Positions 51,689 through 63,890 of a DNA stretch of 64,000 nucleotides are shown piece by piece. Under the pieces are notes generated by a model. The model searched no databases. It was not told the origin of the DNA and saw nothing but the letters and a program-made list of their open reading frames with translations. Location of the stretch: NCBI GenBank assembly GCA_003508835.1, contig PUFA01000223.1, forward strand, positions 1,550,001 through 1,614,000, read 5' to 3'. Made by a program: the position numbers and the translations under genes. Every line of letters begins with the position of its first letter. The stretch's first letter is position 1. The DNA is from Eonycteris spelaea. Lineage: Eukaryota; Chordata; Mammalia; Chiroptera; Pteropodidae.

Positions 51689-54059
51689 ATAGCAGTGACT
51701 GTTGCAGGAAAAGCATAGGACAGAATTATGGCTGTTGACTCCTACCATCAATGTAGCATTATTTAACATTTTTGCTAATTTTATTTTTGCAGTCATAAAA
51801 TTAATGCATGCTTTTGATAGTAAGGTCGGAAACTAGAGAAATTTGACAGGAGCGGGGGCGGAATAGGGTTTGCCATCCACCTCCCCGCCCACCCAGCGGG
51901 AAGCAGCATCCGCGGCGACCTTTGGCTGTGCACGCCCTTTCTCAGCATAACTGAGAGCTTTTCTTTCCACAGTTGTGTTCATGACGCAAATGCAGTTCGG
52001 TTTATACTTTTCCGTTCTTTTTCTTAACACTGCAGGGTTTTGTTTCCCCCACAGCGCTAAAAACTCCCTTTAATTCCTTAAGTGAGGGGGTCGTGAAGCC
52101 GTGTTCCGTTCCCACCGTCATAAGCCTGCTGCGGTATCTTCGCCACTACGCCTTGGATCCTGTCCCGGATTCCTGCTCGCGGTGACCGGTGCGGACACGT
52201 TCAAGGCCTCACTTCTCGTCCTCACGTCTCCCCTGGGGCCGACGTCCACGTGTCCTCCCAGCAGCCGGGGCGAGGGCCCCCCTCCGCCCTCCCGGGCGCT
52301 GACGGTTTAGCATGTTTAGCAGCAATTTGATGATGGCAGGTGGACAGTGGTTTTATTCTGCATCTTCCCAAGTCGCCAGCGCAGCTCTGACGGGGTCCTG
52401 CGGCAGCCCGGCACCCCGCCCTGGGGCGTGGCCTCTCCCAGAACATCGGGGTGCGCCACGGGGCGGGGCCTTCGTGCCCCGTGCACGCCCTGTTTCCATC
52501 TGTGGATTTCGCAACGGGGCCGCTGGGAATCGGGAGGGGCCTGAGGGAGAGCAGCCTGCGGGCGGACGGGCCCCGTACCCACCCCTGACGCAGGTGGACC
52601 CGCAGGGGTGCCGGCCGCCAGGGCGCTCCCAGACGGGGCGGCTCCGGCAGGATGGAGGCCCTGGGCAGGCAGACATGCGCGTCCCCGGGACAGACAGACC
52701 CCGGGGTGCGGGCTGATAACGGGGACGGTCCAGTGTCCGGCCGACGGCTAGGAATAGCAGGCGGCCGAGCTGTGACCGGGAGTCTCTGGAGTCTCTGGGG
52801 CTCTGAGCCCCCGGGGGGCCTCCCACCCCTGCTGGGCCTGGAGACCTATAGTGACCTAAGCATGTGAGGGCGGAGGGGGCAGGAGAGGGCCCTTCTTGGG
52901 GCCTCCCGTGCCCCATCCAGCACAGATGAGCAGCGAGAGCCCTGGAGCGGTGTTGGGAGGGGCTGCAGGTCTGGAGACGGGGCTTCGTCCCCCCCCGGGC
53001 AGGGACAGCCCCCACCTCCACCCCGTCTCCCCCGCGGCAGCAGCGGCCCTAGCCGCGTCTACACCCAGCACCCGCCTTCACCTATGCCTCTATGCCTCAC
53101 TCCCTCCATTTCCCCCCTTTTTTGACCCACCTGATGCTTTCTGGTAATACATATATATTCGTTTAAATATAAGAAGAAGACATATTTGATCCATTTGGCT
53201 CTTGCATAACGTTTACCAAGTGACCCCAGCTGGGCTCCAAGTGCTATTATTAGATCTCTGGGCAGTTCCAGAAAACAAATAACCACGTGTGCCCAAACCC
53301 CTCACAAAATTTCCTGCACTCTCCCCCGGCGAGGGCTGGTGTGGGGGTGGGGCCTGCCTGTGTCCTTTCCCTGGGACAGACAGTTCAGCCTGAAGGGCCC
53401 CAGGGAGCAGTCTTCAGCTCAGGCCTTGACCATGGGCAGGACCAGAAGCCAGCAGGGGCCCTCTTCACTCCAGGTGGGGGGCGGGGAGCCCCGGAGGAGA
53501 GCTCGCTCCAGCCTCCGTCAAACAGCAGCCTGCACCTGCTCACAGCCTTGTGGGACTGAGCTGGGCTGTGACGTCGACCCGTGGAGCCCCGAGACTTTGA
53601 ACGTCTTAACCCGCGGCGTGCGGTGAGCTGTCACGCAGCAGCAGGGGACCCCAGTTAGAGGCTTGGTCGGGGGCTGCGAAGGCGCAGCCTTCGGCGGGTC
53701 ACCCCTGCTCCAGTGGTGGTCATTTGGTCACGCCGGCGGCCACAGTCGTGATAGGCAAGTGTGGCTCCGTCGATGTGAGCTCATGCTCCTGTCTCAGGGA
53801 CACGTGTGGCCCTGTCTTTCTCTGGCAGTGCCACCTTGCGGGGCTGCGTGGAGGCTCAGAGGGGGTGCGGAGGGCCAGGTCGCCGGGGCCAGGGGCCAGG
53901 GCCAGGTGCGCTTGGCTCTCAGGCCCAGGTGGGTCCCCTCCTCCTTTGCAGCCGGTGCAGAGGACTGTGGGCTGACGGAAGGACACGGCTCTGTCTTCTC
54001 TCTGTCCCCAGGGACCCCACGTCCTCCTTCCTGGAAACTGAATGCCCAGAAAACGAGCC
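51689..54059. other. Mixed unique block without recognisable gene
   Basis: AT-richer patches at 51,700-52,080 and 53,130-53,290 alternate with GC-rich stretches. Overlapping frames up to 222 codons are without domains. An acceptor-like 'tttgtttcccccacag' at about 52,055 lacks a partner donor. Confidence 0.35.
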
Positions 54060-54240
54060 AGCGGAGCCTCCGGCAGCCGGCTGAGGCGATTGCGTTCCTT
54101 AAGCAATGGAAGTCCCTGAATTGCCCTTAAATGTCACAGACGAGCTTCCACGGAGAGTCGATGCAAGAGCTGTAATCAAAATGATTACACGGTGCAACGC
54201 GAGCCCCAGCAGCAGGGATGCTACACGAGGCAGCGAGCGC
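54060..54240. other. Low-CpG island with a TAATCAAAATGATTA palindrome
   Basis: 'agagctgtaatcaaaatgat' followed by 'taca' contains the near-palindrome TAATCAAAATGATTA (54,171-54,185), two facing homeodomain half-sites. Further left, 'gcgattgcgttccttaagca' precedes it. It matches no repeat I recognise. A regulatory role is inference. Confidence 0.35.
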
Positions 54241-56389
54241 CAACCGGTGACGGCTCGGCACGGTTCGGAGCCCGGCCCAACAATGCCGGCCTCGGGAAAA
54301 TTGCCGGGTGTCTGGCGGGCAAGGCTTGTCGCCGAGTGTACTCAGTCCCCAGGGGACAGGCGCCCCGCGGGGAGGGAGGTGCGAAAACGCGGAGTTGTTT
54401 ATCTGCCTGGTGTGGGCCGGGCCTCTGAGCGCAGGGAGATACGAGCAGGCGGCGTGGGTGGGTCCCACTGAGTGGGCGGCACGCGGGCCCCGGGGCCAGG
54501 GGTGTTTGTGTCCTCGCTCACCCCGCTGTCCTCATCAACAAGAGGGGGCCCCAGCCCTCAAGGGGACAATGGCCTGTGTCCAGTCCCCTGGCCGCAGGCC
54601 GCCTCCAGGAAAGACGCCCCCTGGCAGGGGGCAGGCGCGGCCCGTGCACACCGGGTCGGAGTCCCAGGCTCCAGCCCCGCAGCCCCCCGCCTCCTGGGTG
54701 GTCCAGTGGGGACCTGGCCGCTGCCCGTCCAGGCTGGGAGCCCCGGGGCCGCCTTCGCCCACTGTTTCTGCTCCTGCGCTGGCGCCTGAGGGCCTCGCCC
54801 ACTCGCCATGCCCTGCCGAGTCTCCCGTGAGCTCCGTTCTTGTTTCCGGAACTTTCTACCCCCTCCCTAAATGGAACGAAGGCGACTTCAGCCCTGACTG
54901 TGCTGCAGACAACACGTTTTCTGTCCCCCCAAACTTCAGACCTAATCGTACCTCCTGAGTCACACTGTGAAACATTCTCCTTAGCGATGTCACCTGAACT
55001 GTCACCCTTTGTTACCTCAAATGCCTTTCTGTGAGGCGCAGTCACTTTCTGCCCCCATAGCAACCCCATGGGGCAGGAGGGTAGAGCCACGGCCGAGCGG
55101 CACGAGGCTGGTGACGTCCGGGCGCCGGGCCCGGGGCCGAGCCGCTGCCAGTCTGAACTGTGGGCTCCGGTGCCAGCTGGAGGCCGGTGACACGCTGTGT
55201 TTCCACTCGGCGTGCACTCCAGGTGCCACTGGACCCAGATCCATCTGAGGGCAGGCGGGTCGGCCACAGTGCCCTCTGCGAGGAGCCAGGCCCCTCGGCG
55301 GCCCGCGGCCAGTGTCCTCAGCCGGGACCCCTGCGCTGGAGACCGCTCTGTCCTCACCGCCCCTCCCCCACGCTCTTCCGTCACCTCATGCTCGTTCTTC
55401 GCCCAGCACCCCCAAACCCTCAGAAGTGTCGTATTTTTCGCCAGTGAGGAACCCCGAAAGCTGCCAACCTGAGGACTCACTGCTCCTCGGCAAATGCTCC
55501 AAAGGCATGGAATCGTGCTGTGTCCTAGACCACAGGGACGGCCGTGTGTCCCCCGATCCACAGACAACTCGGCTTCGCCTTTGCTCCTAGCCCTGCACAA
55601 CTGTCCGTCTCACCGACCTCTGACAGGGCGGGGGGCCTGGAGCGGGTTTCAGGGAGGATTTCGTCGGTGAGGGTGGTGGGGAGCACCGCCTGGGAACCAC
55701 CACGAGCCACAGGGAGCGGGAGCTGGGTGCGGCCTTGCCCACCGACAGAGCCCCTTCCTCTTCTGGAGACAGACGACCAGACCCACAGGACTTCGACCTT
55801 GACCTTAACCGAGCTCTTCTCAGACCAGCCACTTCCGCTTCCGTCATCCTGACACTCCCTTGGGGACTGCCTGGAATATGGGGTCCCGTTCGGTCCTCCT
55901 CTCTCGTGTGGACCCCATCTGGAAAACCTGGAGGACTCTCTGCAGGAGGGGGTCTCCGACCACCGGAAATGGTTAACTGGAGAACGGAGGCAAGCACGTC
56001 CTGGGCCAGGGCACAGTGGTGTCTGGGAGTGTGGGGGTGCAGAGCAGGGGCGCAGGGCGGGGTGCAACCCTGGGGCCTTAACGGAGTAGAGCGATAGGAC
56101 CAGGCGGGAGAGGAGGGATTAGGGCCGCAGCGTTGGCTGTGGGGAGGGGACATGGCCCTGCACAGTGCTGACGGTCAGCAGTCCTCACGTTCATGCTGTC
56201 TCAGACACAGGATGCTGAGGGCCGGGCCGGGATTGCACCTGCAGACAGGTCTGGGCCCTGGGAGCTGGCCACAGGCAGTCCAGGCGCTCACCCGAGGGCC
56301 CATATTTAGGGAGCGTAACACCAAACTCAGGGATTTGTAACCTAACCCACGCCATGCTCCAAATGACGCCATCTGAAGCGGACGGTTTC
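54241..56389. other. GC-rich unique block without recognisable gene
   Basis: A balanced patch at 54,840-55,030 is CpG-poor and might be another conserved island. A 360-codon minus-strand frame (54,518-55,600) spans the block but is Gly/Arg/Pro-rich, has no domain and overlaps several other frames. No repeat is assigned. Confidence 0.35.
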
Positions 56390-58835
56390 AAGGTTAATTA
56401 CTCTCCAGCGAAGAGTCGGTTAGAAAGGCGGCCAGCACCCTCGTCTCCCGTCCAACGTGGGATTGAAGCGAGCGTCTCGGGGCAGCCAGAACCATCATGG
56501 TAAACGAAGTGATCCATCAGAAGACGTAACAATCCTAAAAGTGGATGCACCAAACGCAGAGCCTTAAAATACATGAAGCCAAAACTGGTAAGCTTAACGA
56601 GGCAGTTACAGTCAGACTCTTCCACGTCCCACTTTCGGCAAATGACAAAACGATGACACAGAAAACCAGCAAGGACATAGAAAAACTGAACGACAAAATC
56701 GACCGATAATATCTAATTGAAATGTAGAGAAAAATTTGTAAGCAACAGCAAAATAATACAGCTTTTTCAAGCAACCATGGAACTTTCAGCACGACAGATA
56801 ATACCCTGAGCCATAAAACAATCCTCAACAAGCCTAAAAGATTGAAATCATACATAATATTTTCTGACTATAATGAGATCACATTAAAAATCAATACAGA
56901 AAAACAACAGAAATATCTCTAAACACTTAGAAATTAAACAAGAAACACACCTCTAGTAATTAATACAACAAAGAGGAAGAGGCAAAGAAAGTAAATTCAC
57001 AGAACCAACGAAAATGCAAACAGGGGTGCAGCCGAAAGATAATTTTGTGTATTTATAAAAGTTTACGTTGGAAAAGAAGAAAACTCCCAAATCGAGATCT
57101 TAAGTTTTTACCTCAAGAAGCTGGAAAAAGAATAAATAAACCCAAAGCAACCAGAAGAAAGAAAGAGTAAAGAAGAGAGATCAGTAACATTGAAAATAGG
57201 AACTCAATTGAGAAAAACAATGAAACAGAAAGCTAGTTCTCTGAAAGGAAAAAAAAACAACAATAAAAGTGATAAAGTGTAATAGACTGATTGAGATAGA
57301 AAAGAGAAACGACACAAATGACCAATTTCAGGAATGAAATATCAGAGCCACCGCGATGGACCCTGCAGATCTGACAAGGACAATGAGAAGCATTGCACCT
57401 AACTTTATAAATCGGACAACTCAGAAAAGATAGACCAACTTTTCAAAATCCACAAACTACCAAAATTCAAGAAAGATTAAACAGACAACCTCATTAATCC
57501 AGAAGCCTTTGAAGGAGTTGAATTTGTAATTAAAAAGCTCACAAGTGATTGACAAAGGTACAAAAGCAATTGAAAGGATAGTTTTTGTCAACGAATGGTG
57601 CTGGGGCAACTGGACATGCCCGGGTAAAAAAACAAACAAAAAGTCCTCAACCCCAAACCTCAGACCTCATGCAAAAATCAGCTCAAATTGGATCGTGGAC
57701 ATCAATATAAAATCACAAATTTTTAGGAAAATATGAGATAGAACCGTTGGGACTTAAGGCTAAGTGAAGAGTCCTTAGATTTGACAGTAAAATCAAAAAA
57801 GGACAGTCTGATAATTGGCTATCATTGAAATTAAACCCTTTTGCCCCGTGAAGTGGATGAAAAGGTGACGGCCGTGTGGGAGAGAATCCGTGCGAACCGC
57901 ACATCCGACCCGAGACCCGTATCTAGAGTGTGCCCAGGACTCTTAAAACTCGACAGCCAACAAGCAAACGATTTAATTAGAAGATGGGTAAGGACGTGAC
58001 ACCAAAGAAGGCAAATACACAGACGGTGGGAGTCTGTGTCGTTAGCCATTAGGGAAGCCCGATTTAGAGCGTGCTGAGGTATCTACGGACAAGTATCAGA
58101 ACGGCTAAAATCTTAAAAAGCGGTGAGACCAAATGCTGGCCCAGATGCAGAGAAACTGGCTCACGCATGCACTGGTGGTGGAACGTAAAATGGCACAGCC
58201 TCCCGGGAGAACAGCTGCATTTTCCTGTCACCTGTACCTGCAACCACCCGGCAGCTGAACGCATGGGCGTTTCTCTCAGAGACGTGAAGACACGCTCACG
58301 TGAAAACTGCACGCAAATATTCACAGCAGTTTTATTCATAACAGACCAACGTCGGTTACGACTTGATGCCCTTGCGAGACTGGGTGGTTGAACGAACGGT
58401 GGCTCATCTGTACCCCGGAACAAATACTCAGAATTCAAAGGAACCAGCTACGGATACACACAGCTTGAGAATCTGCAGAGAATTAGGCTGAGTGAGAAAA
58501 CCCTACCCCGGAAATTTTGTCACGTGTGATTACTGTCACATCACGTTCCTGAAATGAGACATCTACAGGAATGGGGAACCGACGAGTGACGGCCAGGGTC
58601 GGGGTGGGTGGGGGGAGGCGAGGAGAGGCGTGGGCTCACGAGGGACACTCCGTGGTGACAACAATGTGCTGCCAGCAGCCTGCTTGTGACAGCGTGCTCC
58701 CCTTTCCCAAGATGTCACTGAGGGGGGACTGAGGAAGGCGTCCAGGGGGCCTCTCCTGTGTTATTTCTTAGACCTGCATGTGAACCCACAATGATCTCAA
58801 AACTTAAAAAATTAATTTAAAAAATCTAAGGGGCT
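56390..58835 (+). mobile_element. Ancient LINE-1, plus strand
   Basis: An A-rich strand with L1 ORF2 order: 'agcaaccatggaactttcag', 'gattgaaatcatacataata', 'acttagaaattaaacaagaa', 'gcaactggacatgcccgggt', 'aagaaggcaaatacacagac', 'gagaaactggctcacgcatg'. It then has a 3'UTR-like end ('ttatttcttagacctgcatg', 'gaacccacaatgatctcaaa') and a degenerate A-rich tail near 58,800-58,830. Many stops; inactive L1M-type copy. Confidence 0.8.
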
Positions 58836-60540
58836 AACTACATGGCTTTTTCCCAGTGACCTACTTATTCGATGAATTTCGTATAGCTTTCTCCCATTGA
58901 TCAACCCTTCTATTCTTCAAACGAATCCTGAGTGCCATGCATTATGCTTTAAGGCTCTCTGCCGTCCGCTGTTTGCATTTTTTGCATTAACATTTCTGCA
59001 GGAGATGGTGCGAGGGTTTTCCTTCTGCGTGTGCTGCTCCCTGCTGACGTGTCGAAAGCAGGGTCTGGATGGGTCCCTTTCCTCTCTGCTCCGGAACAGT
59101 CTAGGCACGTCAGAACACGCGTCCTGGAGGAGACGTGTGTTTATGGTCGTATTTCTGGCAGATTTTGCTTTAAACATTTCCGTGTTACAGCAGTTGGCGC
59201 GGGGAAAAAATGGGAAGATTTTCGCTGCTGATCGCTTTGTTCCGTTTTCCTCGTTGCTTTCCCCACCTCCTTCCCTTTGCTCCTCCGAGTTGCTGAGTTT
59301 GCATGCCTCTCTCGCCATGGCATATTGGCAGGTTTTGGTTTTAATCCAGGATTGTATTGTTTTGTTTGTTTGCTTGTTTTTAAATAGGTGAGTTTTACCC
59401 CTTTACACTTAATATGACAAAAAATTTTTTCTATATCTTGTTTTTTTTAAAAAGATTCTGTTTACGATAAGCTATATGAGTGTGTTTTTGCACGCACACA
59501 CGCGTGTGTATGTATTCCTATAGCTTCGATGTTTATTGCCTGTTTATGGTCTAGTGGTTACTTAAGCTTCTAATTATGTAGTAAAACTCTGTTTCTTGGT
59601 GAAAAATGTTAGTATCTAATCTCTTCAAACCACGTGAAACTTCTTACCCTTTTCTCTGATTACCGGTAGGCTGTATATATTTTTAATTTCTCGTGATCAT
59701 CTTTACACAGCTGTAATGAACCACTACAATTTTTGGTGTTTGCTCTATCATTTGAAGTATGTATTTCTCCCCTCCATCTGATTTTGTTGTTATATGTATT
59801 TTCTTCATTGGCAAAATTCGTAGGATTATTTTGCTGTATAAACAAAATTCACATGGCAGTTTAGCTATAGTTCTGCAATTGAATTTAAGGGATCGTCAGT
59901 GTTTTAAGGACACCTGCCTCCTTCACCTCTTGGCTGACCGGTTCACGAAGCTGTTTTTTGATCGAGCTCGAGGGCACCACTCCCCACCCTGGCACGCTGC
60001 GAAGTGTACGTTTTTGTCCACGTGGGCAGCGACCTGCGTGGGGAACGGATACTCTGCAGACGCGGCGGAAACCGGAGGCTCGCCTGGTATCGCCCCCGGT
60101 GGCACCTCGCCTTGATTTTTCTTCCCTAGATGCTCACAGGATTCCTTATTTATTGGTGCCACTCGGCAATTTCACTGGGATGCATCTGCCCTGTTTAAAT
60201 CTCCCTCGGGACGTAGTGGCCCCTCAGTGAGCACAACCAGCCTTTCTTTTCCATTTTTCTTCGGTATCTTCGCAGCCTTGCTTTTTCGCTCTATTTGTTC
60301 TGCTGTTTTTCAGGAACAGGAAGTTCGAGTACGCTACCTTTTTTTGTCTGTCATTCAAATCTATTCTTTTCTCCCCCGTCATTTAAATATTTCCAATTGT
60401 GTTTTCTCTTCTTTCATACTCTCAATCTCCAAAGCGGCATCTGCTTCCATTTTTTATCGTGGCTGTTATTTCTGCGTGCTGTCCAGGGCCCTGGCCACCC
60501 CCGCTGAATTCGGGCTGGTACTGTGACGTGGCTACTGTGT
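58836..60540 (-). mobile_element. Ancient LINE-1-like sequence, minus strand
   Basis: A T-rich strand. 'gtttatggtctagtggttac', 'ttaagcttctaattatgtag' and 'tctcttcaaaccacgtgaaa' (59,540-59,640) follow an antisense L1M module ('tagtggttgctctagggttt'), and 60,240-60,500 resembles antisense L1 5' text (T/C-rich with 'cctcagtgagcac'). GC-richer inserts at 58,900-59,300 and 59,920-60,120 do not align by eye. It lies tail to tail with the plus-strand L1. Confidence 0.5.
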
Positions 60541-60689
60541 GCCTCTTCCGGGAGACGTGAGCTGCATGAAGACGGTGGGGACGATCACTCACCTCCAGCC
60601 ACCTCACGTGAGCCTCGACCGTAGTCTGGCCCCGCAGTGGCACCCCGAGCCCCCAGTCCCTCCTAGCTCTGGGATGAAGGACTCGGCGC

Positions 60690-60880
60690 TGTGTGGCCGT
60701 GAGGGGGACCTGGTCTCTGGAGTCCTGGGTCAGAATTCTCGCTCTGCACTGTCACGGTCCCTTTCCAAGTTTCTGATCCCTCATTTGTTAAACGGTGATA
60801 GTGATGCCGCCTCCAGGCTTGTGAGGCTGAACGGGGAACGCACCTCCAGCCCCGGGAAAGGCCAGGCACGCACAGTCACC
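60690..60880 (+). repeat. MIR
   Basis: 'ctctggagtcctgggtcaga' then 'attctcgctctgcactgtca', 'ctgatccctcatttgttaaa' and 'cggtgatagtgatgccgcct' follow the MIR order (actctggagccagactgcct, ttcgaatcccggctctgcca, tcctcatctgtaaaatgggg, ataataatagtacctacc). Nearly full length. Confidence 0.7.
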
Positions 60881-62304
60881 CCTTCAAACCCGCGCCCTCG
60901 CGCCCTGGGGAGTCAGGCGCCTGGTGGGCCGGGGGCTGCAGGTTCGCCGAGCCTCACTATGATCGGTTCGCCTGTGTGCTCCACGTCTGAAGGACATGGA
61001 CCGTTCCGGCCCGGTTCTGCAGAGGAACAGAACAACGGGATGTGAGAGGGGACTGAATGCAAGGAGTTGACTCACGCGCGGTGTCCCAGCTCAAGCGACA
61101 AGGCGGGGAGAAGGGGACCAGTCACCCAAGGTCTGCCTTCCGCTCGGTCAGGCCTCGAGGATCAGGGAGGCCAGGCTCACCGAGTCCCCTTCAAATGCTG
61201 ACCCCGTCCAGAGACGCGGCACAGACATCCAGAAACGAGGTTTTAATCAGACGTCCGGGCAGCTCTGAGCTGCAGCGGGTCTCCCTGGCGACAGGGCGGC
61301 TGGACCCGCCCTGGGCCCTGGCGCCGGCGGCTCCATCTCTGTCCCCTGCATCCAGCAAGGACCCCCGGGGAGAAAACGGCGACACGTTGGTCTCCAGATT
61401 CTGCTCTCGCATGCAGGCACGTGACTTTCAAAATACCACAGTCTGACCCTGTCCCAGGACTGTGCCTCTGCCTACGCCAGCCAAACTTCCTACGCCCACC
61501 CCACACTTCTCTAGGATACCTGCAAACTTAGCCTTTGCAGGTAGAAAATGCCCCAGAATGAAATGGCGGTGCCGCGCTACTCGGGAAGGGCTCGTCCTGC
61601 TCCACAGTGGTCGCTGGACGGGCCTTCCTCTCTCCGTGGCTGCCCGACGCCCTGCAGCTGTGACTTTTTTACTGGCCGTGTGGGAGCAATGTCTGCCATA
61701 CCTCGGCAAAACCGAAGGCGCCCTCACTGCTTAGGGACAGAACGTCCCAGTAGCCCTGGGGAAGGGACGAGGGCACACTCTGAGACCCCTCCCTCTGATT
61801 TCCTGTTGCTGGGATCTCCCCCTTTTTTCACTCCAAACCCTCCCCCCACTCCCCACCCCGGAGCCCAAGTACCCGGAGGTTCCGAGGTTTTTGACTCACC
61901 TGCTTGCTGGGTCCGTCAGCTTCCCTCTGCCCTACGGTGCATCCCCAAGATTAGATTCAGGTGCGGAAGCCAGCAGAGAGAGCCACACCGGTCGCTCATC
62001 ACGCCACGAGCCACAACCACAGCGAGCACCCAGCCCTGCCAAAGAAGCCCCCTCGCCTCACCTCCCGCCGGGAAACGGCGTCGGCCTAGACCACGCGCTG
62101 CTCAAAGAGGACGAAGGCAGACGAAAAGTCTTGTGAGCTTTACGCGTCACGTCCTCGCGGGCCATTACCATTCGTCTCGCTCTCTGCAAAGCAATCCTCG
62201 TGTAGATTCTATCCACGTCATCACTTGGCAAGAGTGGTACCAAAAACGCCCATGTTCTCCAACGAGGAGCATTTCCCCCCATGGATTTATCATTCGACGG
62301 GTGA
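60881..62304. other. Unique sequence without recognisable gene
   Basis: GC-rich with overlapping frames up to 259 codons. A strong minus-strand donor (caagcag|gtgagtca, 61,896-61,909) lacks a good acceptor upstream. No repeat is assigned. Confidence 0.35.
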
Positions 62305-62355
62305 CAGATCAGACAGATGGCAGATGATAGATGATAGCCAGCTAGATAGATATGC
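62305..62355. repeat. Degenerate (GATA)n tract
   Basis: Text such as cagatggcagatgatagatg followed by gctagatagatatg shows an old GATA/GACA microsatellite, about 50 bp long and interrupted. Confidence 0.6.
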
Positions 62356-63559
62356 ATAAACATGTATTTTCCTCCTAAACCATTTGAGAGTAAATTGCAA
62401 ACACTATGGCCTTTCCCCTGCAATACACGAATACTCCCTGTTTTCTTAGAGGCATCCCTAACAGGAGAGTCAGCAACGACAAAACACGCAGAAGTAACCT
62501 GGAGTCCACGTTCCTCGTTCACCAGTTTTCCCGCTATTTCCCTCGGTGGCCGCTTTGCCCAGGGCAGGGCCCACCCAGGGTCACCCGCTGCTTGAATTTC
62601 ATGTGTCTTCAGGTTCACTTTCCTGGAAAGATCCCTCAGCCTCTCTGTCCTCCTGAACCTGACGGCCATGGACAGTGTGGGGCAGTTACTTTGCAGGATG
62701 GCCTGGGGTTGGAGTCAGGTGACACACTGGGGCAGGGCCACCCCGGAGGCGAGGACGTGGGCTTCTCCCGGCACATCAGAGGCACGTGGCACGCGGCTCA
62801 GCCACTGGGTCTGGTGCCCCAACTCCGTAGTAAGTGACCTCCCCTTCCCCTCAGCCCCGCTGAGGCTGTGGCCCCAGCTTCCCATCTGTCAGTGCCATCG
62901 GGACCCTAGTCCGGGTCACTTACAGCCAGGGCGGCTGCAGGTCGTGCGTCTCTAACTTCACTGTCCCTTTGACGCCTTCCGGTTGAGTCCACTGCAGTGG
63001 AGAGCCCCCTCCCCCGTCGCGTGTGCCTTTAAGTTTACGTCGGCACCAACGCGCGGATTCTCGCGCGGTTCTGTGGGTTATAGTCCGTTACCACCGAGAC
63101 GAGGCAGATGCTCAAACTGTCCCCCATGTGGCCATCAAGGCTGCTTGCGTAAGCCCCTCCTGGGTGACACCCGTCCGGGGCCCCACAGGCCTCGGAGGTC
63201 GCCGGGCGGACGCACGGCTGGTCGGTGGCGACGCGCTCAGCTGCTCTGATAGAACCACAGGCCCGGACTCAGGCCGCGTGCGTGTCCTCCGCTCAGTCTG
63301 CTTTTCTAGCCCGTGGCGCCGCCAGCCGCGGAGGGATCCCCGCCCCGCCGGCCTGGAGGATGCACCAGGCTAGACTGCACGTGCGCCCAACGCCGAGCAC
63401 CCCGACCCCGACTCCGCACTCAGCCCGATTTGCCCCCAGGCCTGCTGAGGGGGCCCCGTTCCCGGTGTCCCGGACCCCGGGCCGGGAGCGACCCCTGCGC
63501 CCCGGGCATCTCAGGGCCCCTGCCCGCTGACCCCGCTGCGTCTCCGGCACCACGAAGGG
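62356..63559. other. Unique sequence, CpG-rich to the right
   Basis: 62,780-62,930 has MIR-like wording (ctccgtagtaagtgacctcc, cccagcttcccatctgtcag) but is uncertain. 63,030-63,550 is CpG-dense and may be a weak CpG island. No exon is assigned. Confidence 0.35.
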
Positions 63560-63564
63560 GCGGG

Positions 63565-63890
63565 CTGTCTGGAAAACGTTTGGCGGCACATAACAAGAAT
63601 CACGAAATTGTTGGTTCCATTTGACCTCGTGGTGACATTTCTGGGAAATAATTCTAAAAGAAAATTCCAAAAATGGACAAAAGCCTCTGCGCGGAGAGGT
63701 TTGCTGCAGGATTACTCGACTCTCAGAGCAAACTGGACGCCTGTCCGGCCGGGGCGCGAGGTGGTTCATGGTTCACCGAAGGGACTGAATATTCAGTTGC
63801 CTCTAAATAATTCTTGAGATAATGAAGTAACAACAAAAAGGGTGTATTATCAAGTAGAAAAATGCAAGCCCCTCTGTGAACCTTGAATAG
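63565..63890 (+). mobile_element. L1M fragment, plus strand
   Basis: 'aacgtttggcggcacataac', 'catttgacctcgtggtgaca', 'tttctgggaaataattctaa', 'aatggacaaaagcctctgcg' and 'aggtttgctgcaggattact' follow the old L1M segment ('gtttggcagtacctaat', 'catttgacccagcaattcca', 'cttctgggaatttatcctaa', 'gtggacaaaaatttatgcac', 'ggatgttcattgcagcatta'). CpGs have accumulated in the middle. Confidence 0.65.

Noticed and set aside
54518..55600. 360-codon minus-strand open frame
   Set aside because: Gly/Arg/Pro/Ser-rich, no motif, spans abrupt composition changes and overlaps plus-strand frames.
60540..60645. Minus-strand exon ending at ctggag|gtgagtgatc
   Set aside because: Good donor but no convincing acceptor upstream, and it lies between an old L1 and a MIR.
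61890..61960. Minus-strand exon ending at caagcag|gtgagtca
   Set aside because: Strong donor only. The nearest AG lacks a pyrimidine tract.
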